Positions 48,091 to 57,477 of a DNA stretch of 64,000 nucleotides are shown piece after piece. The stretch covers positions 1,736,001-1,800,000 of the forward strand of contig NZ_CP022098.1 in NCBI RefSeq assembly GCF_002305875.1. The letters run 5' to 3'. The DNA comes from Cystobacter fuscus. Its GTDB lineage: Bacteria; Myxococcota; Myxococcia; Myxococcales; Myxococcaceae. The translations under genes and the position numbers were made by a program. Numbering within the stretch: position 1 is the first letter of the stretch; each line of letters opens with the position of its first letter. The notes below the pieces were generated by a model. The model was not told the origin of the DNA and did not search any database. It worked only from the letters and a program-made list of their open reading frames with translations.

Positions 48091-49131
48091 CTACCGGCCC
48101 TTGCGCTTGCCGCCCTGCCGTCCCCGCGTCTGCAGCGGGGTGTCGTACTCGGGGCGGGCCGCCTCCTGGAAGAGCTTGTGGAAGGCCTCCAGCCGCTCCG
48201 GGGCGAGCCGCCCCTCGCGCACGGCCTGCCGCACGGCGCAGCCCGGCTCGCGCTCGTGCCGACAGTCGCTGAAGCGGCAGTGGGCGGCCTGCTCCTGGAT
48301 GTCCACGAAGGCGTCGCGCAGGCCCTCCTCGCTCTCCAATACCCCGAGCTCGCGCATGCCCGGCGTGTCGATGACGAGGCCCCCGCTGGCGAGCACGAAC
48401 AGCTCGCGGTGGGTGGTGGTATGGCGGCCCTTGTCGTCCTCGCTCACCTCGCGCACCTCCTGGCGCGCCGAGCCCAGCAGGCGGTTGATGAGGGTGGACT
48501 TGCCCACGCCGGACGAGCCGATGAGCGCCACCGTCCGGCCCGGGCCGAGGTAGGGCGCGAGCGCCTCCAGGCCCTCGCCGGTGACGGCGCTCACGGTGTG
48601 CACGGGCACGTCCTGGGCGAACTGGACGATGCGCTCGCGCTCCGCGGTGGCGTTCGCGCTCAGGTCCGCCTTGGTGAGCACGATGATGGGCTGGGCGCCG
48701 CTGTCCCAGGCCACCGTGAGGTAGCGCTCGAGCCGGCGCGGGTTGAGATCCTTGGTGAGCGCGGAGACGAGGAAGACGCCGTCCACGTTGGCGGCCACCA
48801 CCTGCTCCTCGGTGGTGCGGCCCGCGGCCTTGCGCGCCAGCTGCGTGCGGCGTGGCAGCACCGCCTGGATGACGGTGGTGCCCTCCTGGGAGCGCGGCTC
48901 GTAGGAGACCCAGTCACCCACCACCGGGCGGGCCGAGTCCCCCTTGCGGATGGCCATGCGCAGCTTGCCGGGAAGCGTGGCGCGCAGCTCGCCGCCCGCC
49001 GTGCCGAGCACGTACTCCACGCCATGGTCGGCGGTGATGCGCGCGGGTTGCTCGCTGGTGCTCGCGCGAGCCCTCCACGCGTCGACGAAGGGGGGGCCCC
49101 ACCCCAGCTTCTCCAAGGCCCGCTCATCCAT
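48091..49131 (-). CDS. rsgA: Ribosome small-subunit-dependent GTPase A
   Basis: A 346-residue assembly factor for the 30S subunit. It has an OB-fold N-terminal region, then a circularly permuted GTPase in the order G4 LTKAD, G1 GSSGVGKST and G3 DTPG, and a C-terminal zinc site with CRFSDCRHEREPGC. The Arg-rich tail (GRQGGKRKGR) probably binds rRNA. It follows an NtrC-type regulator gene by 35 bases on the same strand. No damage seen. Confidence 0.94.
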   Translation of the reverse strand: MDERALEKLGWGPPFVDAWRARASTSEQPARITADHGVEYVLGTAGGELRATLPGKLRMAIRKGDSARPVVGDWVSYEPRSQEGTTVIQAVLPRRTQLARKAAGRTTEEQVVAANVDGVFLVSALTKDLNPRRLERYLTVAWDSGAQPIIVLTKADLSANATAERERIVQFAQDVPVHTVSAVTGEGLEALAPYLGPGRTVALIGSSGVGKSTLINRLLGSARQEVREVSEDDKGRHTTTHRELFVLASGGLVIDTPGMRELGVLESEEGLRDAFVDIQEQAAHCRFSDCRHEREPGCAVRQAVREGRLAPERLEAFHKLFQEAARPEYDTPLQTRGRQGGKRKGR

Positions 49132-49166
49132 GCTGCTGGCTCATGCGTTCTCCATGACGGGCGGGA

Positions 49167-50585
49167 CTACACCAGCCCGTACTCCTCGAGCTTGTTGTAC
49201 AAGGTGCGCCGGCTGATGCCGAGCAGTCGCGCGGCGAGGGTGCGGTTGTCCCCCGCGCGCTGGAGCGCGTCCACCAGGGCCTGCCGCTCCATGCCCTTGC
49301 GCTGGGACTCCAGGGTGCGCCCCTCTCCCGCGGGGAACGACGCCGGGGCGGAGCCCGGGAGTCCTGGCGGCGGGCTCGGGACGGGCGGGGGCGCGGCCAT
49401 GGGGGCGATGCCCGGCTGGCGATCCAGCTCCCGGAGCACCTCCTCCCCGGAGAGCAGGGGGCCGTCGGAGAGCACCACGAGGCGCTCGATGAAGTTCTGC
49501 AACTGGCGCACGTTGCCCGGCCAGGGCTGGGCGCGCAGCACGGCGAGTCCCTCGGGCGTGAGGACGAAGGGCGGGCGGCCGTTGGCCCGGGCATGCACCT
49601 CGAGGAAGTGCCGCACGAGCGGCTCGATGTCCTCGGGCCGGGCACGCAGGGGGGGCAGCCACACGGGCACCACGTTGAGCCGGTAGAAGAGGTCCTCGCG
49701 GAACACCCCCTCGCGCACGAGCGCCTCCAGGTCGCGGTGCGTGGCGGCCACGAAGCGCACGTCCACCTTGATCGTCTGCGTGCCCCCGAGCCGCTCGAAC
49801 TCGCGCTCCTGCAACAGGCGCAAGAGCTTCACCTGCACCTGGGGGGTGATGTCGCCGATTTCATCGAGGAAGAGGGTGCCGCCGTGGGCCAGCTCCACGC
49901 GGCCGGGCTTGCGCGTGGCGGCGCCCGTGAAGGCACCCTTCTCGTAGCCGAACAGCTCGCTCTCCAGGAGCGTGTCCGGCAGGGCCGCGCAGTGCAGCTT
50001 CACGAAGGGGCCACCGCGCCGGGGGCTCGCGTCGTGCACGGCCTTGGCGGCCAGCTCCTTGCCGGTGCCGGACTCTCCGCGCAGGAGCACCGTGGCGGTG
50101 CCCGTGGCGGCGCGGCCGAGCAGCGCCTGCACGCTGGCCATGGCGGTGCTCTGGCCCACGAAGCCGCCGGACTCCTTGCCCAGGGGACGCGTGGCCTCCT
50201 GGTGCTGCTGCGCGCGCAGGAGCGCCTTGCGGATGCTGAAGAGGATCTCCTCGCGATCGAAGGGCTTGAGGGCGAAGTCGGCGGCGCCCGCCTTCATGGC
50301 CTCCACGGCGAGCGGCACGGTGCCGTGCGCGGTGAGCAGGATGACGGGCACGTCGGGCCAGCCGCGTTGCACCTCGGCGAGCAGCTCCAGGCCGCCCATG
50401 CCCGGCATGCGCACGTCGCTCACGACGACGTCGATGGGCTTGCGGCCGAGCAGGGCGAGTGCCTCGTCCCCGCGCGCGGCCGTTTGCACGGTGAGCCCCG
50501 CCTGGACGAGCAGCGCGCCGAGCACCTTGGCCACGGCGGGATCGTCATCCACCAGCAGCACGCTTCCCTTGAGCGACTCGGCCAC
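49167..50585 (-). CDS. NtrC-family sigma-54 response regulator
   Basis: A 472-residue activator. The receiver has LVDDD and phosphoacceptor Asp57 in VSDVRMPG. The AAA+ domain has GESGTGKE (Walker A), the normal sigma-54 loop GAFTGA and Walker B TLFLDEIGD. A Pro-rich linker precedes the Fis-type DNA-binding end (ALQRAGDNRTLAARLLGISRRTLYNKLEEYGL). It starts with GTG at 50585, after AGGAGATGGAG. A sensor kinase gene lies at 51931-53436 on the same strand, 1.3 kb away and separated by the reductase gene, which makes it a possible partner. Confidence 0.93.
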   Translation of the reverse strand: MAESLKGSVLLVDDDPAVAKVLGALLVQAGLTVQTAARGDEALALLGRKPIDVVVSDVRMPGMGGLELLAEVQRGWPDVPVILLTAHGTVPLAVEAMKAGAADFALKPFDREEILFSIRKALLRAQQHQEATRPLGKESGGFVGQSTAMASVQALLGRAATGTATVLLRGESGTGKELAAKAVHDASPRRGGPFVKLHCAALPDTLLESELFGYEKGAFTGAATRKPGRVELAHGGTLFLDEIGDITPQVQVKLLRLLQEREFERLGGTQTIKVDVRFVAATHRDLEALVREGVFREDLFYRLNVVPVWLPPLRARPEDIEPLVRHFLEVHARANGRPPFVLTPEGLAVLRAQPWPGNVRQLQNFIERLVVLSDGPLLSGEEVLRELDRQPGIAPMAAPPPVPSPPPGLPGSAPASFPAGEGRTLESQRKGMERQALVDALQRAGDNRTLAARLLGISRRTLYNKLEEYGLV

Positions 50586-50729
50586 GCGGCTCCATCTCCT
50601 GGTATGGGGAGAGGGGCCGCGTTCCCCGGTGTGGCTCGCGCGCGCCCCCCCTCGGGATGCTACCGCGCCCCGGGAGACTCGGGCAGTGCCTGCCTCGGGG
50701 CGGAGCCCGCCCGCTGGGAGCGCTTCGGC

Positions 50730-51800
50730 TCAGCCCTCCGTCGACAGCCGCGGATAGTCGATGTACCCCTGCGGGCCCGCCGAGTAGAAGGTCTGCTTGT
50801 CCGGCGCATTGAGCGGCGCGTTCGCGCGGAAGCGCTCCGGCAGGTCCGGGTTGGCGAGGAAGAGCGCGCCGAAGACGACCGCGTCCGCCTCGCCGTTCTT
50901 CAGCACGGCCTCCGCGCTCTGCTGGGTGAGGCTGCCGCCGCGCAGGTACGTGCCCTGGAAGAGCGCGCGGAACGTGGTGTGGTAGGAGTCGAACTGGGGG
51001 CCGAACGTGGCCACGTGCAGGTAGGCGGGCTTCAACGGCGCGAGCTGCTCGACGAGGTAGCGGTAGGTCTCCCGGGGGTTGGCGTCCTTGATGTCGTTGA
51101 AGCCCATCTCCGGGGAGATCTTGATGCCCACCCGGTCGCTTCCCACCTCGTCCACCAGGGCGGCGAGGGTCTCGAGGATGAAGCGAGCGCGGTTCTCGAG
51201 CGAGCCGCCGTAGGCGTCCGTGCGGGTGTTGGTGTTGCTCGAGAGGAACTGCTCGGGCAGGTAGCCCGAGGCGGCGTGCAGCTCCACGCCATCGAAGCCG
51301 GCCTCCAGGGCGCGGCGCGCCGCGCGGCGGTACTCCCCAATCACCTCGGGGATTTCCTCGAGCCGCAGGGCGCGCGGCTGGACGAAGGACTGAGGTCCCG
51401 TGGAGGTGTAGCTCTGGCCCGCGGGGGTGATGGCCGAGGGCGCTACCGGGGTGGCTCCGCCGGGCAGCATGCTCGGGTGGGAGATGCGGCCGCTGTGCAT
51501 GATCTGCATGAAGATGCGTCCGCCCTGCGCGTGAACGGCCTCGGTCACCTGCTTCCAGGCCGCCACCTGTGCGTCGGTCTCGATGCCCGGGGTGCGCACG
51601 TAGCCCTTGCCCATCGCGGAGGGAAAGACGCCCTCGGTGATGATGAGCCCCGCGCCCGCGCGCTGGCGGTAGTAGGTCGGGACGAGATCGGTGAGGACAC
51701 CGGTCTGGTCATCCGAGCGCGAGCGGGTCATCGGCGCCATGACCATGCGGTTGTTGAGCGTGTAGCGGCCGAGCGAGACGGAAGAGAAGAGCGTGGACAT
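50730..51800 (-). CDS. Old-yellow-enzyme family flavin oxidoreductase
   Basis: A 356-residue TIM-barrel flavoprotein of the NemA/OYE group, which reduces activated double bonds, nitrate esters and N-ethylmaleimide with NAD(P)H. Marks are NNRMVMAPMTRSRSDDQTG, FMQIMHSGRISHPSM with the substrate-site His, FDGVELHAASGYLPEQFLSSNTN and GALFLANPDLPERFR. ATG at 51800 follows GAGG. It is preceded by an operator-like inverted repeat, so electrophile-responsive control is plausible. It is flanked by genes of a two-component pair that it interrupts. Confidence 0.92.
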   Translation of the reverse strand: MSTLFSSVSLGRYTLNNRMVMAPMTRSRSDDQTGVLTDLVPTYYRQRAGAGLIITEGVFPSAMGKGYVRTPGIETDAQVAAWKQVTEAVHAQGGRIFMQIMHSGRISHPSMLPGGATPVAPSAITPAGQSYTSTGPQSFVQPRALRLEEIPEVIGEYRRAARRALEAGFDGVELHAASGYLPEQFLSSNTNTRTDAYGGSLENRARFILETLAALVDEVGSDRVGIKISPEMGFNDIKDANPRETYRYLVEQLAPLKPAYLHVATFGPQFDSYHTTFRALFQGTYLRGGSLTQQSAEAVLKNGEADAVVFGALFLANPDLPERFRANAPLNAPDKQTFYSAGPQGYIDYPRLSTEG

Positions 51801-51912
51801 GAGGGACCTCGGAGGGGTGGGCGGCGAGGGCCGCCGGCGTGGGACCAACAGCGAGTCACCGTGACGAGGACAGAAGTAACCCCTTCCCAGGTCTGGGCTG
51901 TAGAGCCTGATT

Positions 51913-51939
51913 TGGAATGCATCGTTCCACTCATGGAAC
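51913..51939 (-). promoter_or_regulatory. Putative operator upstream of the OYE reductase gene
   Basis: On the minus strand GTTCCA-TGAG-TGGAAC is a 6-bp inverted repeat (51924-51939). The TGGAA half also pairs with TTCCA across seven bases (51913-51929), giving three TTCCA/TGGAA half-sites in a row. It lies about 110-140 bases before the start of the reductase gene and overlaps the last codons of the kinase gene. TetR/MarR-type repressors often use such sites at NemA-like genes. No regulator gene is adjacent. Confidence 0.5.
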
Positions 51940-53436
51940 ACGCGTGGCCGAGACGGGAAGGCGCAGGGTCACCGTGGTGCCGCGCCCCTCGTGGCTCGTG
52001 AGCGCCACGCGTCCGCCATGGGCCTCCACCACCCGCCGCACGAAGGCCAGCCCCAGTCCGCTGCCCGTGGTCTTGGTGGTGTAGAAGTCGTCGAAGGCGC
52101 GCTCGCGGGTGCGCGCGTTCATGCCCTCGCCGGTGTCCTCCACGCTGAGCACCACCCCCGAGTCCTCCGTGCGCGTGCGCACGGTGATCACCCCCCCGCG
52201 GGGCATGGCCTCCAGGGCGTTGCGCAGCAGGTTCTCCAGCGCGGTGGCCAGCAGATCCCAATCCCCCGCGCAGCGCGGCGGGCCCTCGGCGAGTTCCCGG
52301 CGCAGCTCCACTCCGGGGTTGCCGGCGAAGCCCTGGAGGGACAGCACGCTCGTCACCAGGTGGTTCACGTCCAGCGGCGCCAGCAGGGGCTCCACCCGAC
52401 CCAGGCGCTGGTAGGTGCTCACCACCCGGTCCAGGCGCTCCACCTGCTCGAGCAGCAGCTCGAGGAACTCGCCCTTGTCGTCCCACGAGCGGCCCCGCGC
52501 GTGCTCCACCTGGAGGTACTGCGCGGCGCCCTTGAGCGCGGCGATGGGGTTCTTCAGGTCATGCGCCATCTGCGCGGAGAAGCGGCCCAGGGTGGCCATC
52601 TGCTCCAGCCGCTCGCGCTGGGCGGTGAAGGCGATGACGCCCCGGCGGGTGATGGCCAGCAGTGCGAGGGTAATGGCGGCCGTGCCCACCACGAGCGCGC
52701 CGTGGCGCGCGGCGAAGGCGCGGAAGACGGTGAGGTAGGAGAGCACGCCCACGAGCGAGAGCAGCAGCGCGTACATCGCGTGGACGTTGGACAACTCCTG
52801 GCCGAAGAGGCGCAGGCGCAGCGCCACCACCGCGATGGCCGGCAGTCCCAGCAGCGTGCCCAGGCCGCCCAGGCGCGGCACGTCCTCGCCCAGCAGCGCC
52901 ACCACGTCCGTGCCCAGCAGCGTCACCAGCAGGGCGAGCCCCGTGAGCAGCAATCCCGTCCGGGCGCGCTCGGTGGAGCGCGGCTCGCGGCGCAGGTGCC
53001 AGGTGAGCAGGCCGAAGCTGCCGAACAGCAGCGGCGCGCTCAGCACCAGGACCATCAGCGAGAAGCCCCGCGAGTCCACCTCGTCCGCCACTCGCGGTGA
53101 GCCCAGCCCTCCGAGGCTCAGCAGCGCCAGCATGCCGAAGACGGCATAGGTGGCGTACATCACCACCGCCAGTCGGCGCCGCTCGCCCACGAAGGCGAGG
53201 ATGAAGTGCAGGGCGGTGGGCACGCCCGTCAACGTCGCGCACGTGGCGATGAGGCGCCAGCCGGGACCGCCCGCGTGCTCCAGGGCGAAGTCGGCGAAGT
53301 TCCACGTGGACAGCGCGATGCACAGCACCGCGAGCGGCAGCCCCATGGGACTGCGCCCCACCCGCACCAGGGCGAGGCCCGCGAGCGCCAGGAGCCCCGC
53401 GCAGGCCCCGAGGCTGATCCACGCCTGGGTCGTCAT
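51931..53436 (-). CDS. Multi-spanning sensor histidine kinase
   Basis: A 501-residue kinase with about eight hydrophobic helices in residues 5-270 and no large periplasmic loop, so it may sense membrane state or act like other integral sensors. The HisKA domain has His292 in MAHDLKNP, and the ATPase has LENLLRNALEAMPRGG, EDTGEGMN and GSGLGLAFV. GGGGAGCG precedes the ATG. The last codons overlap the operator-like site for the reductase gene. It may work with the NtrC-type protein encoded at 49167-50585 but this is not shown. Confidence 0.9.
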   Translation of the reverse strand: MTTQAWISLGACAGLLALAGLALVRVGRSPMGLPLAVLCIALSTWNFADFALEHAGGPGWRLIATCATLTGVPTALHFILAFVGERRRLAVVMYATYAVFGMLALLSLGGLGSPRVADEVDSRGFSLMVLVLSAPLLFGSFGLLTWHLRREPRSTERARTGLLLTGLALLVTLLGTDVVALLGEDVPRLGGLGTLLGLPAIAVVALRLRLFGQELSNVHAMYALLLSLVGVLSYLTVFRAFAARHGALVVGTAAITLALLAITRRGVIAFTAQRERLEQMATLGRFSAQMAHDLKNPIAALKGAAQYLQVEHARGRSWDDKGEFLELLLEQVERLDRVVSTYQRLGRVEPLLAPLDVNHLVTSVLSLQGFAGNPGVELRRELAEGPPRCAGDWDLLATALENLLRNALEAMPRGGVITVRTRTEDSGVVLSVEDTGEGMNARTRERAFDDFYTTKTTGSGLGLAFVRRVVEAHGGRVALTSHEGRGTTVTLRLPVSATRVP

Positions 53437-53475
53437 CGCTCCCCGCTCGTGCCTTTCGTGTCTCGAGGGGGCCGG

Positions 53476-56277
53476 CTACAGGAGGGCCAGACGCCGGGAG
53501 CGCACGGGATCGGCCACCACGGTCTCCCACCGGCGCACGGCCGCCTCGCGCTCGCCCTCGGGCGCGTCGGCGTAGAAGCCGAGCGTGTCGTTGAGGCCGC
53601 GGCTGAGCTCCTCGATGGCGGTCAGCCGGATGTCGAGCTCCGGGTGGCGCAGCGCGGCCACGAGCCAGTCGGCGCGGCGGCGCGAGCGATTCTCCGTCCA
53701 CCAGGCCATCCACGCGCGCGTGTCCAGGCCGAACGTGGCGCGCGTCACCTCGCGCAGCGCGTCGGCGGCGGCCTGGGCGCACGCCTGGTCGCCGCTGTGG
53801 GTGAGCGGGATGAGGCCGTCGATGGCCTCGCGGTCATGCAGTGTGCCGAGGGCGCGCGCGGCGAGGGCGCGCCGCGCGGGGTCCGGGTGGGACAGCTCCT
53901 GGCGCAGCTCGCGGCGGGCCGCGTCCATTCGGGGCAGGTGCTTGAGGGAGGCGGCGGCCACGCGCGCGGCGCTGGACAGGTCCGGCTCGGGATCGAAGAG
54001 GCCGCGCAGGATGCCGTCCACGAGCTCCACGTAGGGCAGGTTGCCGGCGGTGAGCAGCGCGAAGTAGCGCGTGTCCGCGTCGGGCGAGTCCAAGAGGGGC
54101 GCGAGCATCTGGGCCGCGGGCCGGCCGAGCCGCGACAGGGCACCGGCGACGGGGCCGAGCTCGTCCGCCTCGGGCAGCTCCACCACGGGCAGCCGGCTCC
54201 ACGCGCTGGGGCCGGGGAAGTGCATGGCGAGCACCCGGGCACTGGCCTCGGGCGAGCGCGCCAGCTCGGCCATGGCGTTGGCGCGCTGGTTGGCGTCCGG
54301 GCCGGTGAGCCGCTTGAGCAGGGGGCCGAAGTCCGGAGGTGGACGCTCCTCCTGCGACATCACCAGCGGGGCGAGCGAGGCGGCGCGGCCCGGTACGTTG
54401 GCGGAGCGGGTGGCGAAGGGGCTCCAGCCGAGGCTCGCGGCGAAGGAGGGCGCCGGGGCCGGGGCCGACGACGGGGCGGAGTCGGACAGGTCCACGTCCA
54501 CGTCGAAGTCCAGCGCGGCGGAGTGACGCTGCTCGCCCATGCGCTGCTTGCGGAAGAGCAGCAGCTCCTGGAAGGCGGCGGGCAGGTCCTGGCAGAAGAG
54601 GATGTAGTCGGAGAGCCGGCGCTGGCTGACGGGCTTCTGGCCGCAGTCCCCGTAGAGCACGGCCACGAGGCGGCCGCGCACTTCCACGGGGTAGAGGAAG
54701 AGGGTGCGCGGCGGCTGCCGTCCGAACAGCTCCAGGTAGTGCCGGGTGAGGCTGTCGGGCGGCATGGGGCCCACGTAGCTGCCGCGGGTGACGGCCACGG
54801 TGCGGAAGACGCTGGAGGCGTCGAGCGGAATGGACACCTGCGCGAGCGCGTCGCCGCCCATGCCCTCGCCCCGCGAGTCCCAGCCCACGGCGGAGCCGCG
54901 CAGCACGGCGAAGGCGGCCACGTAGTCGAAGGTGCGGCGGCCGAAGCGCAGGGCGTTGTCGATGAGCCGGTCGCGGTCGCGCGTGGACTCCTTGAGGGCG
55001 GCGCGTGCCTGGGCGAGCGTCCACTCCGGCACCTCGTCACTTCTCGGCGCGGTGTGCTCCGGCGCGGGGGTGACGGCCGGAGGAAGTGGCTGCGCGGCGG
55101 GCGCGGCCACCTGGAGGGGAGGCATGGCCATCAGGAGGGTTGGAGGAGAACTCCGCGGCGGCTGGGCAGGGGCCGGAGGTGCGGCCTGGGCGGGAGGCGG
55201 CGGAGCGGCCTGCAGGGGAGGCGCGGCCTGGGCGGGAGGTGGAGGACGCGCGGCCTGGGGAGGTGGAGCGGCCTGGGCGGGAGGCGGAGGACGCGCGGCC
55301 TGGGGATGAGGAGCCGCCTGGGCCGGGGGCGGAGGGCGCGCGGCTTGAGGCGGCGGAGCGGCCTGGGCGGGAGGTGGGGGACGCGCGGCCTGGGGAGGCG
55401 GAGCGGCCTGGGCCGGAGGACGCGCGGCCTGGGGAGGCGGAGCGGCCTGGGCGGGAGGCGGAGGACGCGCGGCGGGGGGCACCTGCTGGGGAGGAGCCGC
55501 GGGACGCGCGGGTTCGGTCATGTTCAGCCGCAGGGGCTCACGGGCGGGTGCGGACGGAGGCGGCGCGGCGGGAGCGGGACGTGCGACGGGGGCCGGAGCG
55601 GTGGGGGCCGGGGCGCGCTGGGGCGGAGGCTGTGGGGCGGCGGGCGCCTCGAGGGTCCGCTCGAAGGGGATGGGCTCGGAGGCCACCGTGCGCGCGAGCC
55701 GCTCCACCATTTCCAGGGTGAGGGCGGCGTCCTCTCCTTCGGGCCTGGGCGGCGGGGGAGGCGGGGTGAGCGCCGGGGCGGGAGGGGGCGGAGTGACTCC
55801 CCTCCGCTCGGGGTCGAGCATGCCGAGCACGGCGCTGTGGCGGGGCGAGAGCGGCAGCCGGTAGATGACGGAGATCCACTCGCGCACGCGGACCTCGGTG
55901 GCCACCCACAGCTCCAGCGACTTGCCGAGCAGGAAGCCGACCTCTTCCAGCTCCTTGCGGGGCACCGGGTAGCCGCAGGCCACGTGCAGGGTGCTGCCGT
56001 CGAGCGACAGGGGGACCACGCACAGCCGGTCGGCGATCTTCGGAGGGATGAAGGAGGCGACGTCCGCGTTGGGCTCGAAGTCGGCGAGATTGACCGGACG
56101 CAGCCCCGACGCCTCACCGAGCGCGTGGAGCACCTGGGGCTCGGCGAGCCACTGGCGCTCCAGCAGGGCGGTGTCGAGAGCGCCCCCGTACGCCGCTTGA
56201 TGGCGCAGGGCCTCCTCGGCTTTGTCCTGGGGGAGGAGTCCCTGGGCGATCAGGGTGTGGGCGAGATGAGAAGGCAT
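53476..56277 (-). CDS. MshEN / GAF-like / HEAT-repeat protein with Pro-Ala-Gln linker
   Basis: A 933-residue cytoplasmic protein. Residues 3-60 match the MshEN/GspE-N pattern (HLAHTLIAQGLLPQDKAEEALRHQ and the repeated LLERQWLAEPQVLHALGEASGL), a fold that binds cyclic di-GMP in some members; its first Arg is replaced by His. Residues 160-410 are a proline-rich linker with PPPPAQAAPPPQAAR repeats. Residues 425-585 look GAF-like, and about 640-870 consist of HEAT-like helices (DADTRYFALLTAGNL, DPARRALAARALGTL). It resembles signalling scaffolds of myxobacteria. The start at 56277 lacks a strong ribosome site. The exact role is unknown. Confidence 0.78.
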   Translation of the reverse strand: MPSHLAHTLIAQGLLPQDKAEEALRHQAAYGGALDTALLERQWLAEPQVLHALGEASGLRPVNLADFEPNADVASFIPPKIADRLCVVPLSLDGSTLHVACGYPVPRKELEEVGFLLGKSLELWVATEVRVREWISVIYRLPLSPRHSAVLGMLDPERRGVTPPPPAPALTPPPPPPRPEGEDAALTLEMVERLARTVASEPIPFERTLEAPAAPQPPPQRAPAPTAPAPVARPAPAAPPPSAPAREPLRLNMTEPARPAAPPQQVPPAARPPPPAQAAPPPQAARPPAQAAPPPQAARPPPPAQAAPPPQAARPPPPAQAAPHPQAARPPPPAQAAPPPQAARPPPPAQAAPPLQAAPPPPAQAAPPAPAQPPRSSPPTLLMAMPPLQVAAPAAQPLPPAVTPAPEHTAPRSDEVPEWTLAQARAALKESTRDRDRLIDNALRFGRRTFDYVAAFAVLRGSAVGWDSRGEGMGGDALAQVSIPLDASSVFRTVAVTRGSYVGPMPPDSLTRHYLELFGRQPPRTLFLYPVEVRGRLVAVLYGDCGQKPVSQRRLSDYILFCQDLPAAFQELLLFRKQRMGEQRHSAALDFDVDVDLSDSAPSSAPAPAPSFAASLGWSPFATRSANVPGRAASLAPLVMSQEERPPPDFGPLLKRLTGPDANQRANAMAELARSPEASARVLAMHFPGPSAWSRLPVVELPEADELGPVAGALSRLGRPAAQMLAPLLDSPDADTRYFALLTAGNLPYVELVDGILRGLFDPEPDLSSAARVAAASLKHLPRMDAARRELRQELSHPDPARRALAARALGTLHDREAIDGLIPLTHSGDQACAQAAADALREVTRATFGLDTRAWMAWWTENRSRRRADWLVAALRHPELDIRLTAIEELSRGLNDTLGFYADAPEGEREAAVRRWETVVADPVRSRRLALL
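55162..55470. repeat. Pro-Ala-Gln coding repeat in the MshEN/HEAT gene
   Basis: About 103 codons of PPPPAQAAPPPQAAR units, seven or so copies, including shortened and substituted ones (PHPQAAR, PPLQAA). The DNA repeats are near identical in places, so length differences between strains are likely. Confidence 0.8.
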
Positions 56278-56361
56278 GGGGGGTCCGGCATCTTAAAGCC
56301 GCGGAAGGCGGGCACAACGAATCCTTTAATCCGTTGTCAACCCGCTCCCCCCCCGGGTCAT

Positions 56362-57359
56362 TCAGCTCGGTTGGACGACATAGGTGGACGTCAGCTTGTC
56401 GTGGAGCGTCTGGCCCCGCCGGTCGAAGAGGGCCATCCAGAAGCCGGCGAGGAAGAAGCCGAAGGACACGCTGGCCAGCAGGGCACGCACGACGGCCCGG
56501 CCCGGAGCGGGAGCCTGTCCGCGGGTATCCACGAGCCGCAGGCCGAGCAACCGGCGGCCCAACGTGCGGCCATTCCAGAGGAAGGCGGCCGCGGCGCAGT
56601 ACACGAGCGACAGGAGGATGAGGAGGATCGCTCCGGGAATCAGCACCGACTGGAGGGAGCGGACCTGGAGGAGGAACAGATCGAGCCCCGTGAGGGTGGT
56701 GGCGGGGGCCTGGACGCCGGCCACGGAGGAGGCGAGCAGGAGGTAGAGCGCGACCACGCCGAAGATGGCGCTCGCGTCGACGCCGAAGGCGAGCAGCCGG
56801 CGCCAGAGGGAGGCCGGACGGGCGTGGACTTCTCCGTCCGTCGCGGACATCGCGGCGGGCTTCACCGTGGGCGGGGCGGCACGCGGGGCGCTGCTGGGAG
56901 CGGGTGGCTCCTCGTCGATGTCGACCGGGAGGGAGTCCTCCTCACGGGCCGCGTACGGCAGCGGGGCGGCGCCGGGCAGACCCGGGGACGGGGAGCGCGG
57001 GGCATGACGGGCAGGCCGGGAGCGCGCTGGGAAACGGGAGCGGGAGTCGGGGCGGCCACCTCGGACCAGGGGGCGGACGGGGCCGGTGGAGGCGGCGTGC
57101 GGGCCGGGCCGCGCGCGGGGGTCATGCCCGGAGGGGTGGTGCGAGCGGTCATTCCCGGGGGCTGGGGCAGGGGTCCCGCCGGAATCGTCACCGCCTCGCT
57201 GTCGCTGTCCGCGCCCCGGTCCGGCCGGCGGCGATCGATGTGGATTTCCCGGTCCAACAGGTTCGGGACGGCCCGAGCCGCGGACCGAGACGCGGCGGCG
57301 CAGGTGGGGCAGTCCCCGACGGGCGGCAGCGAGGCTCCGCATTTCAGGCACTTGGACAA
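56362..57359 (-). pseudogene. Zinc-ribbon/RDD membrane protein gene with frameshift
   Basis: The gene starts at TTG 57359 with GGAGGAAACG in front and encodes KCLKCGASLPPVGDCPTC, a zinc-ribbon head, then a Pro/Ala linker. That frame runs on to 56862 without the expected membrane domain. The -1 frame, beginning about 57000, continues the linker (SPSPGLPGAAPLPYAAREED) and encodes the RDD domain: RPASLWRRLLAFGVDASAIFGVV, NGRTLGRRLLGLRLVDTRG and the end LHDKLTSTYVV. Joining needs a -1 shift, as from one lost base in the GC-rich stretch near 56985-57010. Total length 998 bases is one short of a whole number of codons. A sequencing error is possible. Confidence 0.75.
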
Positions 57360-57477
57360 CGTTTCCTCCAGGCTGAAGAAGGCTGTAGCAGCATGAAACG
57401 CCCTCCCCGTGCCGGGAGCAAGAAAACCGCCGCGGGTCCGGGGCCTCCCTGTCTGGTGGCTCACCGGGCCGCCCACC

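Noticed and set aside
53206-57396. Plus-strand frame of nearly 1,400 codons
   Set aside because: It runs opposite to the kinase, MshEN/HEAT and RDD genes. The translation is His/Arg/Gly-rich without domain motifs.
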